From an uncultured Muribaculaceae bacterium (GTDB lineage: Bacteria > Bacteroidota > Bacteroidia > Bacteroidales > Muribaculaceae), in the NCBI GenBank assembly GCA_910588035.1, contig CAJUPY010000017.1, positions 4,681 to 63,143 of the forward strand: a stretch of 58,463 nt of DNA. The letters are read 5' to 3'. A program made the position numbers and the translations under genes. This document shows positions 35,585 to 44,756 of the stretch, in pieces. Below the pieces are notes generated by a model that did no database searches, had not been told where the DNA came from, and was given only the letters and a program-made list of their open reading frames with translations. Each line of letters opens with the position of its first letter. Position 1 is the first letter of the stretch.

Positions 35585-36162
35585 TTTTTCTTTTTCTTTT
35601 TGCCTTGAACGACGGGCATCGTGAAGTTATGGAGAACACAATTGGTTTCGTCGACACGGATTGCACCACGGCTCAACACGGCAAGATCATTGTAGATTCG
35701 GCGGTCATCAATGTTGTTTCCTCCCGCCAGCATTGTTTTTTTCATTTGATTGGCGAGAAGCGTGATCAACGCGTCGCGTTCTCGTCCCGGTTCCATTTCT
35801 GCTGCACGTTTGATCATGGAGAGCAGAAGCCGGCCATAGTGGCGTGTGTCGGAAGGTGTCTGGTCGTAGGGTACGGGCATCGGAGGTGTCGCAAGATTTT
35901 CGGCACAGACCACCTCACACGGAAAATCTATGTCAAGTTTGAAATCTGACATGATTGCCAGGTGATCCCACAGTTTGTGCTGACCATCTTCATTCTCGCG
36001 CAAAGCCGGAAATAGGTTCCCCATGACCTTTACAATAGCGTATGCACACCGGGTGCGCTCCTCCCGGTCTTCGATCGTAAGGCAATGGTCGACCATCTGC
36101 TGAATGTTGCGGCCATACTCTGGCAGAGCAAGTTTCTTAAGTTGGGTGTTATATGTCAACAT
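35581..36162 (-). CDS. DUF4290 family protein
   Basis: 193 residues; the whole protein matches the DUF4290 family of Bacteroidetes (MLTYNTQLKKLALPEYGRNIQ at the start; key part PEYGRNIQQMVDHCL; then TRCAYAIVKVMGNLFP). Function is unknown. The C-terminus is a run of Lys (GKKKKKK) encoded by an A-rich stretch that leads straight into the ATG of rimM. The gene is first in the operon and has a near-perfect Bacteroidetes promoter 26-57 bp upstream. The family is often encoded next to cell-wall and ribosome-maturation genes. Confidence 0.85.
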   Translation of the reverse strand: MLTYNTQLKKLALPEYGRNIQQMVDHCLTIEDREERTRCAYAIVKVMGNLFPALRENEDGQHKLWDHLAIMSDFKLDIDFPCEVVCAENLATPPMPVPYDQTPSDTRHYGRLLLSMIKRAAEMEPGRERDALITLLANQMKKTMLAGGNNIDDRRIYNDLAVLSRGAIRVDETNCVLHNFTMPVVQGKKKKKK

Positions 36163-36187
36163 TTTATTTGTCGGTGTAATTATACGG

Positions 36188-36219
36188 CAAAAGTAGCTAA
36201 AAACTGAATAAATGACAAA
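36188..36219 (-). promoter_or_regulatory. Promoter of the DUF4290-rimM operon
   Basis: On the minus strand: TTTG (36219-36216), exactly 20 nt, then TACTTTTG (36195-36188), matching the Bacteroidetes consensus at both boxes. The ATG follows after about 26 bp. Confidence 0.75.
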
Positions 36220-36257
36220 TAAAAGCGTTGCAACATGCCGTATGGCTGCTGCAACGC
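36214..36257 (-). terminator. Terminator of the tetR-fabG operon
   Basis: In minus-strand RNA a stem of about 14 bp (GCGTTGCA... with one bulged A, loop ATAC) at 36257-36225 is followed by TTTTATTTG. It lies about 40 bp after the fabG stop and overlaps the -33 box of the DUF4290 promoter. Confidence 0.75.
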
Positions 36258-36295
36258 CCTATATGCCGTACGTTATATGTGACAGCTGAGGTTCA

Positions 36296-37042
36296 TCACA
36301 TATTCATGCCGCCGTCGACCTGAATGACTTGTCCGGTGACATAGCTTGACAGATCTGAGGCGAGGAATGTGGCGACATCGGCGATGTCTTCAGGTTTGCC
36401 GCCGCGACGCAACGGAATTTTCACTTTCCACTCTTCGCGCACCTTCTCGGGCAGAGCGGCGGTCATGGCTGTCTCGATAAATCCGGGAGCAATTGCGTTG
36501 GCACGGATTCCGCGCGGACCCATTTCCTGGGCGACACTCTTGGCCATTGCGATCATACCTGCTTTAGAAGCAGAGTAGTTGGCCTGGCCGGCATTACCGT
36601 GAACACCGACAACCGACGCCATGTTGATGATTGATCCGCCACGTTGGCTGAACATCACAGGCAGAACGTTGCGAGTGAAGTTGAACGCGCTCTTAAGGTT
36701 GATGTTGATCACACGATCCCATTGGTCTTCAGTCATTCTGAGCATGAGACCATCTTTGGTGATGCCTGCATTGTTGACGAGAATGTCGATGCGGCCGAAC
36801 TCTTTCTGAATTTCTGCGACAACCTGTTTGGTAGCCTCGAAATTTGATGCGTCTGAAGCATAGCCTTTTGCCTTAACGCCCAATGTCTCGATTTCGGCTT
36901 GGGTTGCAAGTCCGTTTTCGTCGATGACGAGGTCGGTGAAAGCGATATTGGCACCTTCCGATGCGAATTTAAGCGCGATAGCCTTACCGATGCCGCGTGC
37001 GGCTCCTGTTATAAGGGCTGTTTTTCCTTCAAGTAGTTTCAT
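36296..37042 (-). CDS. fabG: 3-oxoacyl-[acyl-carrier-protein] reductase
   Basis: 248 residues, a classical short-chain dehydrogenase. It reduces 3-oxoacyl-ACP with NADPH in fatty-acid synthesis. Seen: the cofactor loop ITGAARGIGKA, NNAGITKDGLML, the catalytic Ser-Tyr-Lys (INMASVVG ... ANYSASKAGM), and the end YVTGQVIQVDGGMNM. It lies 2 bp after the tetR gene and shares its transcript, so the regulator may control fabG. Confidence 0.93.
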   Translation of the reverse strand: MKLLEGKTALITGAARGIGKAIALKFASEGANIAFTDLVIDENGLATQAEIETLGVKAKGYASDASNFEATKQVVAEIQKEFGRIDILVNNAGITKDGLMLRMTEDQWDRVININLKSAFNFTRNVLPVMFSQRGGSIINMASVVGVHGNAGQANYSASKAGMIAMAKSVAQEMGPRGIRANAIAPGFIETAMTAALPEKVREEWKVKIPLRRGGKPEDIADVATFLASDLSSYVTGQVIQVDGGMNM

Positions 37043-37044
37043 CG

Positions 37045-37632
37045 TTAATTTGATTGTTTATTTCTTATGGTTGAAATTATAAATTTTACAAATTCGTTGG
37101 GCAGATCAGACGGTTTTCCTTCCTTGCGTTCTGATGTGAGCGCATCACGGCTGACGGCCTGTACCATTGTGGGAATCAGACGTCTGAGGCGGTCACACTG
37201 CTCAGCGTCAAATTCACCGGTTCTGACACCTTCCCTGACGATCATGTCAAATAATTCAGACTCTTTTTCAACCACCGCACGTTTGATTTTGTCACTGCGT
37301 GAGAAATCGAGGGTGAGCCATGATATTAAAGAGTCGTGCTTCAGAGAAGCTTCTTTGATGACATCGAAATTGCGGGTGAGAAACAACTGCATTTTTTCTG
37401 TCGCTGTGATGTCGAGTGCCGCGATTTCCCTGAGCGAACTGATGTGGCGTTCGCTTTCACGTTGAATCACAGCGTCATATATCTCGCTTTTGCTTTTGAA
37501 ATAGGTATATATAGTTCGACGCCCGTTATCAGATGCATTGGCGATGTCTAACATCGTCGTGTTCTCAAGTCCCTTCAGCAGAAACAGCTGTCGGGCAACT
37601 TCTATCAACCGGTCGCGAGTCTTGAATACCAT
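37045..37632 (-). CDS. TetR-family transcriptional regulator
   Basis: 195 residues. Residues ~5-55 are a TetR helix-turn-helix (ARQLFLLKGLENTTMLDIA ... RRTIYTYFKSKSEIYDAV). The ligand domain is helical and not diagnostic. The pairing with fabG, 2 bp downstream, suggests a fatty-acid or acyl-CoA signal. It is probably autoregulated. Confidence 0.88.
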   Translation of the reverse strand: MVFKTRDRLIEVARQLFLLKGLENTTMLDIANASDNGRRTIYTYFKSKSEIYDAVIQRESERHISSLREIAALDITATEKMQLFLTRNFDVIKEASLKHDSLISWLTLDFSRSDKIKRAVVEKESELFDMIVREGVRTGEFDAEQCDRLRRLIPTMVQAVSRDALTSERKEGKPSDLPNEFVKFIISTIRNKQSN

Positions 37633-37783
37633 TATGTATATATTTTTCCGGCGAAATTAACCATTTTCTGTTAATCGGCCAAATATTTTGAACTGAGCTA
37701 AATTGAGATCAGTCAAGAATGTTTGTTAAACACCATCTCAGGCTCTTTTTTCTGTAAAGTTATGTGGAATGGGGAAATTTGAT

Positions 37784-37791
37784 TATTTTTG
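37784..37791 (+). promoter_or_regulatory. -7 box for the TPR protein
   Basis: TATTTTTG fits TAnnTTTG. It sits 13-22 bp before the two possible ATG starts. It overlaps an in-frame TTG that therefore cannot be the start. Confidence 0.5.
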
Positions 37792-37812
37792 TCAAATAAA
37801 ACAATGATTTTA

Positions 37813-39849
37813 ATGAATTTACGCATAAAACTATTCTTTATTGGCTTGTTGACCTCAATTTCCTGCTTTGCACAAATAAACACAGATCAGGTTCAGCGAG
37901 TGGGGCAGAACGCGCTCTATTTTGAAGACTACATGTTGTCGATACAATACTTCAATCAGGTCATCCAGGCAAAGCCATATCTTGCGCAACCCTATTTTTT
38001 CAGAGCTATAGCAAAGCTTAATCTCGAGGATTACAAGGGGGCTGAGGAAGATGCCACGCTTGCCATTGACCGCAATCCGTTCATCACTGACGCATTTGAG
38101 GTCAGAGGAGTGGCACGTCAGAACATGGGAAAACTCAAAGACGCTGTCGCCGACTATGACCATGCGTTGTCGCTTTTGCCTGAGAGCCGTGGAATCTTGT
38201 TCAACAAGGCACTCGCTCTTGAAGAGATGAAAGACTATGAAGAAGCGGAAAGCAGTTTCGACAAATTGCTGAAAGCTCACCCCCGGTTTGAAAACGGATA
38301 TGTCGGGAGAGCCCGTCTTCGTCTGTCAATGGGAGATACGATTCCGGCTATTGAAGATCTTGACAAGGCGATCGGGCTTAATAAAAATCTTGTCAATGCC
38401 TATGTGCTCCGGGCAGACATCGCGATCAAACGAGAGAAAGATTTTTCACGTGCGCTCGAAGATATGAACGAGGCGATAAAACTGCAGCCCCATTATGCCG
38501 GTTTTTTTGTAAACCGGGCGTTTCTGAGATATAGCCTTGACGATTATTTCGGTGCAATGGCCGACTATGATTACGCCATTCAGCTCGATCCGTTGAATGC
38601 GATTGCCTATTTCAACCGTGGTTTGTTGCGCGCCGAGGTCCATGACCGCGACCGTGCGATTTCCGACTTTTCTAAAGTCCTGGAACTTAACCCCGATGAT
38701 TACAGGTCGCTATACAACAGAGCCATGCTCTATCGTGAGACCAAGAACTATCAGAAAGCGATTGCCGACATAGACCGAGTCGTTGAAGCATTTCCCGATT
38801 TTGACGGTGCGCTCTTCTCTCGTTTTCAAATTTATGATGAGATGGGAGACAAACGAAGTGCCGAGCAAGACTACAACAAGGCTATGGCTCTGTCAAAGAA
38901 GGCCAGACCTGCCGTTGATAACCGCGGGGAGAGTTCAGAGACGGCTGACGAAGCAGGGGAAGTGTCGAAATCGTCTGACGAACCCGACGAGCTTGTCACA
39001 CGCCGGTTCTCGACTCTGCTGACGATCGAGAACGAACATGAAGTTGACAGAGAGTTCAACAACAAGAGCATCAGAGGAAAGGTTCAGGACCGCAATGTCG
39101 CAGTTCAGTTGCGTCCGATGTTCCTCCCGTCTTATTATGCCACAACCAACCAGTTGCGTGAGACACCCTATTATATCAAGGAGATTGACGACATCAATGC
39201 TACACGCTCACTCAGGTTCTTGCTTATGGTCACAGACGGAGACTCACCTCTCAATGATGAGGACGCCATAAAACAGCATTTCAATTCGATCGAATACTAT
39301 AATTCATATATATCGACCCATTCGCCTCGGGCAATCGACTATTTCGGGCGTGCGATGGATTTCATGACGATCAGAAACTACAGGAATGCTATCGAAGATC
39401 TCTCACGCGCAATCGCGCTGACGCCTGATTTCACCGTTGCATATATGATGCGCGGTGCGGCACGTTACAAGGAGATGATACTGCAGCGTCAGCAGGGACC
39501 GGCGACAGCTGCTAATCCCGATGCGTTCACACCGGCTAACGCTATAATAAGAAATCAACTGAAAGAAATCATGTCTGATTTCGACAAGGTGATAGAACTG
39601 TCGCCGCGCATGGCGTTCGCCCATTTCAACAAGGGTGTGATTCTGGCTGAGTCAGGTGACAACACATCGGCCCTGAGCTCATTTTCAAAAGCGATTGAAC
39701 TGAAACCCGATTTCGGCGAAGCTTACTATAACCGGGGGTATATCTACATGCAGCTCGGTCAACGCGAAAAAGGTGTCGAAGACCTTTCAAAAGCGGGTGA
39801 ACTTGGTGTTCTTCCGTCATATAATCTTTTGAAACGAATGAACCGGTGA
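37813..39849 (+). CDS. Secreted tetratricopeptide-repeat protein
   Basis: About 678 residues. A signal peptide (MNLRIKLFFIGLLTSISCFAQ covers it; cleavage after CFA) is followed by about nine TPR units in the first 360 residues, with recurrent patterns such as YFNRGLLRAEVHDRDRAISDF. A non-repeat middle of about 150 residues follows (acidic GESSETADEAGEVS linker, then PYYIKEIDDIN), and three or four more TPRs end the protein. It likely works as a periplasmic or envelope scaffold. An ATG at 37804 adds three residues. The function is unknown. Confidence 0.8.
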   Translation: MNLRIKLFFIGLLTSISCFAQINTDQVQRVGQNALYFEDYMLSIQYFNQVIQAKPYLAQPYFFRAIAKLNLEDYKGAEEDATLAIDRNPFITDAFEVRGVARQNMGKLKDAVADYDHALSLLPESRGILFNKALALEEMKDYEEAESSFDKLLKAHPRFENGYVGRARLRLSMGDTIPAIEDLDKAIGLNKNLVNAYVLRADIAIKREKDFSRALEDMNEAIKLQPHYAGFFVNRAFLRYSLDDYFGAMADYDYAIQLDPLNAIAYFNRGLLRAEVHDRDRAISDFSKVLELNPDDYRSLYNRAMLYRETKNYQKAIADIDRVVEAFPDFDGALFSRFQIYDEMGDKRSAEQDYNKAMALSKKARPAVDNRGESSETADEAGEVSKSSDEPDELVTRRFSTLLTIENEHEVDREFNNKSIRGKVQDRNVAVQLRPMFLPSYYATTNQLRETPYYIKEIDDINATRSLRFLLMVTDGDSPLNDEDAIKQHFNSIEYYNSYISTHSPRAIDYFGRAMDFMTIRNYRNAIEDLSRAIALTPDFTVAYMMRGAARYKEMILQRQQGPATAANPDAFTPANAIIRNQLKEIMSDFDKVIELSPRMAFAHFNKGVILAESGDNTSALSSFSKAIELKPDFGEAYYNRGYIYMQLGQREKGVEDLSKAGELGVLPSYNLLKRMNR

Positions 39850-39907
39850 CGATGACTGACACATGTTTTTTGAACTACTTTTAATACCAACATAAAACTT
39901 ATTTTCC

Positions 39908-41437
39908 ATGTTTTCAACTGATGACTTGAACCTGATTAATGCCAAAGGCATTTCAAAAGAGCAACTTGACAGCCAGCTCAAACGGTTTGAAACCGGTTTC
40001 CCTTATCTTGAACTTCAGTCAACCGCGCGTGTAGGCGACGGAATCATGTCACTGAATTCCGATGAAGAGGAGCAGGCTATAGCGCGTTGGCACCAGTATC
40101 TTGCCGACGGTGGTGATGTTTCCAAATTTGTGCCCGCGTCGGGTGCCGCATCACGCATGTTCAAGGCACTGTTCGCTTTTGCCGATGGTGATACAGACAC
40201 CCCGAAGTCCGGAAGCGATGTCGATAAGCTGATTGCCGACATCGACCGTCTGCCGTTTGTCGAAGAACTTGAATCGGCTACACGCAATCTATATGGCATG
40301 GGTGTTTCTCAGCTTATCGGGGCTCACCGTCTTCGTGATCTTATCGCGGCCATTATCAAGCCTGAAGGAATGAACTATGGTAACTTGCCCAAAGGGTTGC
40401 TTACTTTTCACCGCTATGCCGATGGGTCGACGCGTACACCGCTTGAAGAGCAGCTTGTCGAAGGGGCGCAGACAGCGACTTCGGCTACGGGAAATGTGAA
40501 ACTTCATTTCACCGTCTCGTCTGACCATCGCGATCTTTTCAAAAAGAAACTATCAGAGACACTTCCTGAAGTTGAGAAGAAAATGGGCGTGAAATTCGAT
40601 GTGTCGATGAGTGAACAGATGCCGTCAACTGACACAGTGGCTGTCAATCTCGACAATACTCCGTTTCGTGAAAATGGAAATCTGGTCTTTCGCCCCGGAG
40701 GTCATGGCGCACTGATTCGCAATCTGAATGATATCGATTCGACAGTCGTTTTCATAAAGAACATTGATAATGTGGTGCCTGATAACCGTCGTGAGGCGAC
40801 GTTGCGCTATAAAAAGATTCTCGCAGGCATATTGATTGAGGTGCATGACCGCATAGCTCTTTATCTTGACATGCTATCGTCAGGAAATTATACGATTGAA
40901 GATATTCGTCGCATGATTGCTTTTATGCACGACACTCTTAATATCCGCGATCCGAAAATGAAACAGTTTGAAGACGCCGAGCTTGCATTGTATATAAAAG
41001 ACAAGCTGAACCGTCCGATAAGGGTTTGCGGCATGGTCAGAAACGAAGGGGAGCCGGGTGGCGGTCCATACATTGCGCGTAACGCAGACGGCTCTTATTC
41101 ACCACAGATTCTCGAAAGCACCCAGATCGATCCTGAGAATGACTCATATAAAGAGATGGTATCTACTGCCACACACTTCAATCCGGTTGATCTCGTGTGC
41201 TACATTAAAGATGTGAACGGTGAGAAGTTTGATCTTCCTGCTCATGTTGATCATGACACCGGTTTCATTTCGTCGAAATCACTTCATGGACGTGATTTGA
41301 AAGCACTCGAATTGCCGGGACTGTGGAATGGCGCGATGAGCGATTGGAACACTGTTTTCGTTGAGGTGCCTGTGGCTACATTCAACCCGGTGAAGACTGT
41401 CAATGATCTTCTGCGTGCCGCACATCAACCAAAATAA
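39908..41437 (+). CDS. DUF4301 family protein
   Basis: 509 residues; matches DUF4301 over the full length. The conserved segment FVPASGAASRMFKALFAF is near residue 75-95, LPKGLLTFHRY is near 160, and FRPGGHGALIRNLNDID is near 255, followed by RVCGMVRNEGEPGGGPY. The last three resemble nucleotide-sugar or sugar-phosphate binding loops, so a nucleotidyltransferase-like fold is conceivable. The family has no assigned function. No signal peptide, so cytoplasmic. It stands alone on its transcript. Confidence 0.82.
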   Translation: MFSTDDLNLINAKGISKEQLDSQLKRFETGFPYLELQSTARVGDGIMSLNSDEEEQAIARWHQYLADGGDVSKFVPASGAASRMFKALFAFADGDTDTPKSGSDVDKLIADIDRLPFVEELESATRNLYGMGVSQLIGAHRLRDLIAAIIKPEGMNYGNLPKGLLTFHRYADGSTRTPLEEQLVEGAQTATSATGNVKLHFTVSSDHRDLFKKKLSETLPEVEKKMGVKFDVSMSEQMPSTDTVAVNLDNTPFRENGNLVFRPGGHGALIRNLNDIDSTVVFIKNIDNVVPDNRREATLRYKKILAGILIEVHDRIALYLDMLSSGNYTIEDIRRMIAFMHDTLNIRDPKMKQFEDAELALYIKDKLNRPIRVCGMVRNEGEPGGGPYIARNADGSYSPQILESTQIDPENDSYKEMVSTATHFNPVDLVCYIKDVNGEKFDLPAHVDHDTGFISSKSLHGRDLKALELPGLWNGAMSDWNTVFVEVPVATFNPVKTVNDLLRAAHQPK

Positions 41438-41523
41438 TGTGCAATCGCTGTAACGTGATTGTAATATCAATAGTGGCTAAAATACACCATTTCAGGCCTC
41501 ATTAAGAAATATTTATATTTAAA

Positions 41524-41555
41524 TTTCAGTAAATCAAACAGATTTTGTAATTTTG
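41524..41555 (+). promoter_or_regulatory. Promoter of acpP-fabF
   Basis: TTTC (41524-41527), a 20-nt spacer and TAATTTTG (41548-41555) give a good Bacteroidetes promoter. The ATG of acpP follows 83 bp downstream. The leader contains a 7-bp hairpin with a TTTT loop (about 41570-41588, GATGGCC/GGCCGTC). Confidence 0.7.
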
Positions 41556-41638
41556 CACCTTGAAAAGCCGAGATGGCCTTTTGGCCGTCGTCCTTTCATT
41601 GAAAAATTGCAAATTATTAACTATAAAAAAATTCAATT

Positions 41639-41887
41639 ATGTCACAAGAAGAAGTTGCAGCAAAAGTAAAGGAAATCATCGTTGATCTTCTCGGTGCTGA
41701 TGAGTCAAAAGTAACCGATAACGCATCTTTCACCACCGATCTTGGTGCAGATAGCCTTGAAACAGTTGACTTGATCATGAAACTCGAGCAGGAATTCGAT
41801 ATCGAGATCCCCGAGGATAAAGCTAACACTATCGCAACTGTCGGCGATGCCATCAGCTACGTTCAGGCTGCTGTTGCTGCAAAATAA
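41639..41887 (+). CDS. acpP: Acyl carrier protein
   Basis: 82 residues, acidic and helical. The phosphopantetheine attachment site is Ser39 in DLGADSLETVD. ACP carries the growing acyl chain during fatty-acid synthesis in the cytoplasm. fabF follows 48 bp later and is surely cotranscribed. Confidence 0.97.
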   Translation: MSQEEVAAKVKEIIVDLLGADESKVTDNASFTTDLGADSLETVDLIMKLEQEFDIEIPEDKANTIATVGDAISYVQAAVAAK

Positions 41888-41935
41888 TTTTCCTCTGTCC
41901 ATACACCATCCATAATCTGTATCAATTATTTGATA

Positions 41936-43201
41936 ATGGAATTAAAAAGAGTTGTCGTAACGGGTCTCGGCGCAGTGACCCCAATTGGTAACGATGTCGC
42001 TACCACTTGGAGCAACGCCCTCAACGGCGTCAGTGGTGCCGCTCCGATAACCCATTTCGATGCTTCACAATTCAAGACCCAGTTTGCCTGTGAAGTGAAG
42101 GACTTTAATCCTGAACAATACTTCGACCGCAAGAAAGCACGCACGCTTGATCTGTATGCGCAGTATGCTTTCGCTGCAGCCGAGCAGGCAATCAGTGATT
42201 CTGGTATCGACGATGCCGTTAACACCAACAAAGATCGCATCGGTGTTATCATCGCTGCCGGTATCGGTGGTCTGCACACCTTTGAGGAAGAAGCCGGAAA
42301 CTATGCCCTTCATCAGCAGAAAGGTCCGAAATATAATCCGTTCTTCATTCCCAAGATGATTGCCGACATCGCTTCGGGTCATGTTTCGATGCAACACGGC
42401 TATCATGGTCCCAACTTCGGAACTGTTTCGGCTTGTGCTTCATCTAACAATGCCATCATCGACGCTTTCAACCTGATCCGTCTCGGTAAAGCCGATGCGA
42501 TCGTGACCGGTGGAGCTGAGGCTGCGGTATTCCCGGCCGGTGTCGGTGGCTTCAATGCGATGCATGCGTTGTCTACCCGCAATGATGATCCGACTACCGC
42601 GTCACGGCCTTTCAGCAAGTCACGCGACGGTTTTGTTATCGGTGAAGGTTCGGTAGTGCTCGTTCTTGAGGAACTTGAGCATGCGCTTGCACGCGGTGCC
42701 AAGATCTATGCCGAGGTGGCAGGTGGCGGTCTCTCTGCAGATGCCTACCATATAACTGCTACACACCCCGAAGGTCTCGGTGCGAAGCTCGCGATGAAGA
42801 ATGCGCTTGAAGATGCAGGCATGATGCCTGAAGACATCGATTATATCAATGCCCACGGAACATCAACCCCTGTCGGTGATATTTCAGAGGTGAAGGCAAT
42901 CGTTGATGTGTTTGGCAATCACGCCTATGATCTGAACATCAGTTCTACAAAATCAATGACCGGACACCTTCTTGGTGCCACCGGTGCGCTTGAGGCTTTG
43001 TTCAGCATCAAGGCTGTGCAGGAAGATGTCGTTCCTCCGACAATCAACCACGATCCTGAAGATCAAGATGAGGAGATTGACTACAAACTCAATTTCACAT
43101 TTGACAAACCGCAACATCGCAAGGTTCGTGCTGCGTTGTCTAACTCATTTGGCTTTGGCGGACACAATGCGACTGTTATAGTCAAGAAGTTTGAGAATTA
43201 A
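41936..43201 (+). CDS. fabF: 3-oxoacyl-[acyl-carrier-protein] synthase II
   Basis: 421 residues. FabF condenses malonyl-ACP with acyl-ACP. The catalytic triad is present: Cys167 (VSACASSNN), a His in NAHGTSTPVGD and a His in KSMTGHLLGA. The end FGFGGHNATVIV is typical. A TTG two codons upstream is in frame, but MELKRVVVTGLG is the normal start. A strong terminator follows. Confidence 0.96.
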   Translation: MELKRVVVTGLGAVTPIGNDVATTWSNALNGVSGAAPITHFDASQFKTQFACEVKDFNPEQYFDRKKARTLDLYAQYAFAAAEQAISDSGIDDAVNTNKDRIGVIIAAGIGGLHTFEEEAGNYALHQQKGPKYNPFFIPKMIADIASGHVSMQHGYHGPNFGTVSACASSNNAIIDAFNLIRLGKADAIVTGGAEAAVFPAGVGGFNAMHALSTRNDDPTTASRPFSKSRDGFVIGEGSVVLVLEELEHALARGAKIYAEVAGGGLSADAYHITATHPEGLGAKLAMKNALEDAGMMPEDIDYINAHGTSTPVGDISEVKAIVDVFGNHAYDLNISSTKSMTGHLLGATGALEALFSIKAVQEDVVPPTINHDPEDQDEEIDYKLNFTFDKPQHRKVRAALSNSFGFGGHNATVIVKKFEN

Positions 43202-43226
43202 TTGATTTTCTCCTTCACGATATGTT

Positions 43227-43261
43227 AGAGACTGCGTCTTCATGATGCAGTCTCTTTTTTA
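43227..43261 (+). terminator. Terminator after fabF
   Basis: AGAGACTGC pairs with GCAGTCTCT, extended by three more pairs around a 5-nt loop, and six Ts follow. A textbook intrinsic terminator 26 bp after the fabF stop. Confidence 0.9.
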
Positions 43262-43350
43262 TATTATGGAGATATTTAATAATTCTGAAATTTTGGCCGG
43301 TGAAATTTTTTTATTTAATTTGCAATATAATCATTCACACTTTCCCTGCA

Positions 43351-44655
43351 ATGAAAAAAATTATTTCAAGTTTGTTAATCTCTGCAATAATGCCAGTAGC
43401 AGTTAACGCGACAGATGCCAAAGAATATGTCGGTTATGACCGTTTGGACAATATTCACAAACAGATTGCCACAGGTTTCACCGATCTTCGCAAACAAGTA
43501 GTCAAAGAACCTAAGGGATTTATCAAGTATCCCTATCTGATTCCGGCCGGATTTTATTCACAACTCTGGGACTGGGACGCTTTTTTCATGGCCAACCATT
43601 TTATTTCAAAAGGTCAGCCGGAATATATGAAAAACTGGGTGCTGACTTTTTCTCAGGGCATAGACGATGACGGATATGTGGCGGGCTGCATGACATCCGA
43701 CGGTCCGCGCCGGGCCTATAGCGGTAAGTTTGCCATGAAGCCTTTCTTGTCGCAAGGTGCATATCAATATTCTAAGGCTACCGGTGAGTGGGAATGGCTT
43801 CGACCTATATATAAATCGCTCGACAATGTGCTGAACTACAGGCGTGCAACCCAGCTTGACTCGGTCTCAGGACTATATTATTGGGAGATCGCAATGCAGA
43901 GCGGGGCTGACAATAATCCGGCTTTGAATTATTTCAAAGATGACTCACGCTCTTTTATCTCGGTTGACGCGACTGCCTTCCAGTACGCCGAAATCTTGTC
44001 GCAGGCTGCTATTGCCGAGAAATTAGGCATGAAAGACGATGCTGAGCGTTTACGCGCCGAGGCTGCATTGATAAAAGCGAATCTCAACAAAATCTGCTGG
44101 AACGAGCAAGACGGGTGTTACTATAATGTCGACCGTGATACCCGTGAGCAATATAAACGAATCGGCTATTCGACATTTGTTCCACTCGTCTACAGAATGG
44201 CATCTGAAGAAAACGGCCGTCGCATGATTGAGAAATATATGCTCAGCGAAGATCACATGAAATCGCCGAACGGATTCAGAAGTCTTTCAAAAGCAGATGT
44301 AGACTACAATAACCGCAACATCATCGTGCCTTTCTCCAACTGGCAGGGTCCTGTCTGGGGAATCACAAGCTACATCTATTCAATCGGTCTTCACCACTAT
44401 GGCTTTGACAACGAAGTTGCCTGGATGGCCGACAAGGTTGGCTCGCTTATGGCCAAGGACCTTGATGAATTTGGCACGATGCATGAGACATATCATGCTG
44501 AGACAGGTGAGCCGCTTGCACCGTCCAATTTCAAATATCGCACCGACGACGGCCGCATACAGGGTTTTGTCAGCTGGAATCTTTGCATGGAAAATATTCT
44601 CGAGGGACTCCTCCAGAATAAATGGATGCTGATTGACATCGAGGGCATGGATTGA
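43351..44655 (+). CDS. Secreted trehalase-like glycoside hydrolase (MGH1/GH37-GH63 fold)
   Basis: 434 residues with a signal peptide (about 1-20, ending VNA). The catalytic (alpha/alpha)6 toroid shows SQLWDWDAFFMANHF, DDDGYVAGCMTSDG, YYWEIAMQSGADNNP, PFSNWQGPVWG and TMHETYHAETGEP. The Asp of WDWD and the Glu near the C-terminus would be the acid/base pair of this clan. The mannosylglycerate/trehalase-like (MGH1) family hydrolyses alpha-glucosides or alpha-mannosides; the exact substrate is not predictable. A GTG 17 codons upstream is a poorer start. It is followed by a long palindrome shared with rprY. Confidence 0.8.
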   Translation: MKKIISSLLISAIMPVAVNATDAKEYVGYDRLDNIHKQIATGFTDLRKQVVKEPKGFIKYPYLIPAGFYSQLWDWDAFFMANHFISKGQPEYMKNWVLTFSQGIDDDGYVAGCMTSDGPRRAYSGKFAMKPFLSQGAYQYSKATGEWEWLRPIYKSLDNVLNYRRATQLDSVSGLYYWEIAMQSGADNNPALNYFKDDSRSFISVDATAFQYAEILSQAAIAEKLGMKDDAERLRAEAALIKANLNKICWNEQDGCYYNVDRDTREQYKRIGYSTFVPLVYRMASEENGRRMIEKYMLSEDHMKSPNGFRSLSKADVDYNNRNIIVPFSNWQGPVWGITSYIYSIGLHHYGFDNEVAWMADKVGSLMAKDLDEFGTMHETYHAETGEPLAPSNFKYRTDDGRIQGFVSWNLCMENILEGLLQNKWMLIDIEGMD

Positions 44656-44684
44656 CAGCTCGTCGGTGATTATTCATCAGGCTG

Positions 44685-44742
44685 ACATTTAAACAAGCCG
44701 GGCAGGAGACTGATCAGTCTCCTGCCCGGCTTGTTTAAATGT
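44685..44742. terminator. 58-bp perfect palindrome, bidirectional terminator
   Basis: The two 29-nt halves are exact reverse complements with TGATCA at the centre. The core is GC-rich (AAGCCGGGCAGGAGAC), flanked by A- and T-rich arms that give U-rich ends in both directions. It lies between the convergent trehalase-like gene (plus) and rprY (minus), 30 bp and 15 bp away. Confidence 0.88.
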
Positions 44743-44756
44743 GTTAGGGTTGAAGA

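Noticed and set aside
37789..37803. TTG start giving five more residues for the TPR protein.
   Set aside because: The TTG is part of the -7 box (37784-37791), so it would lie upstream of the transcription start.
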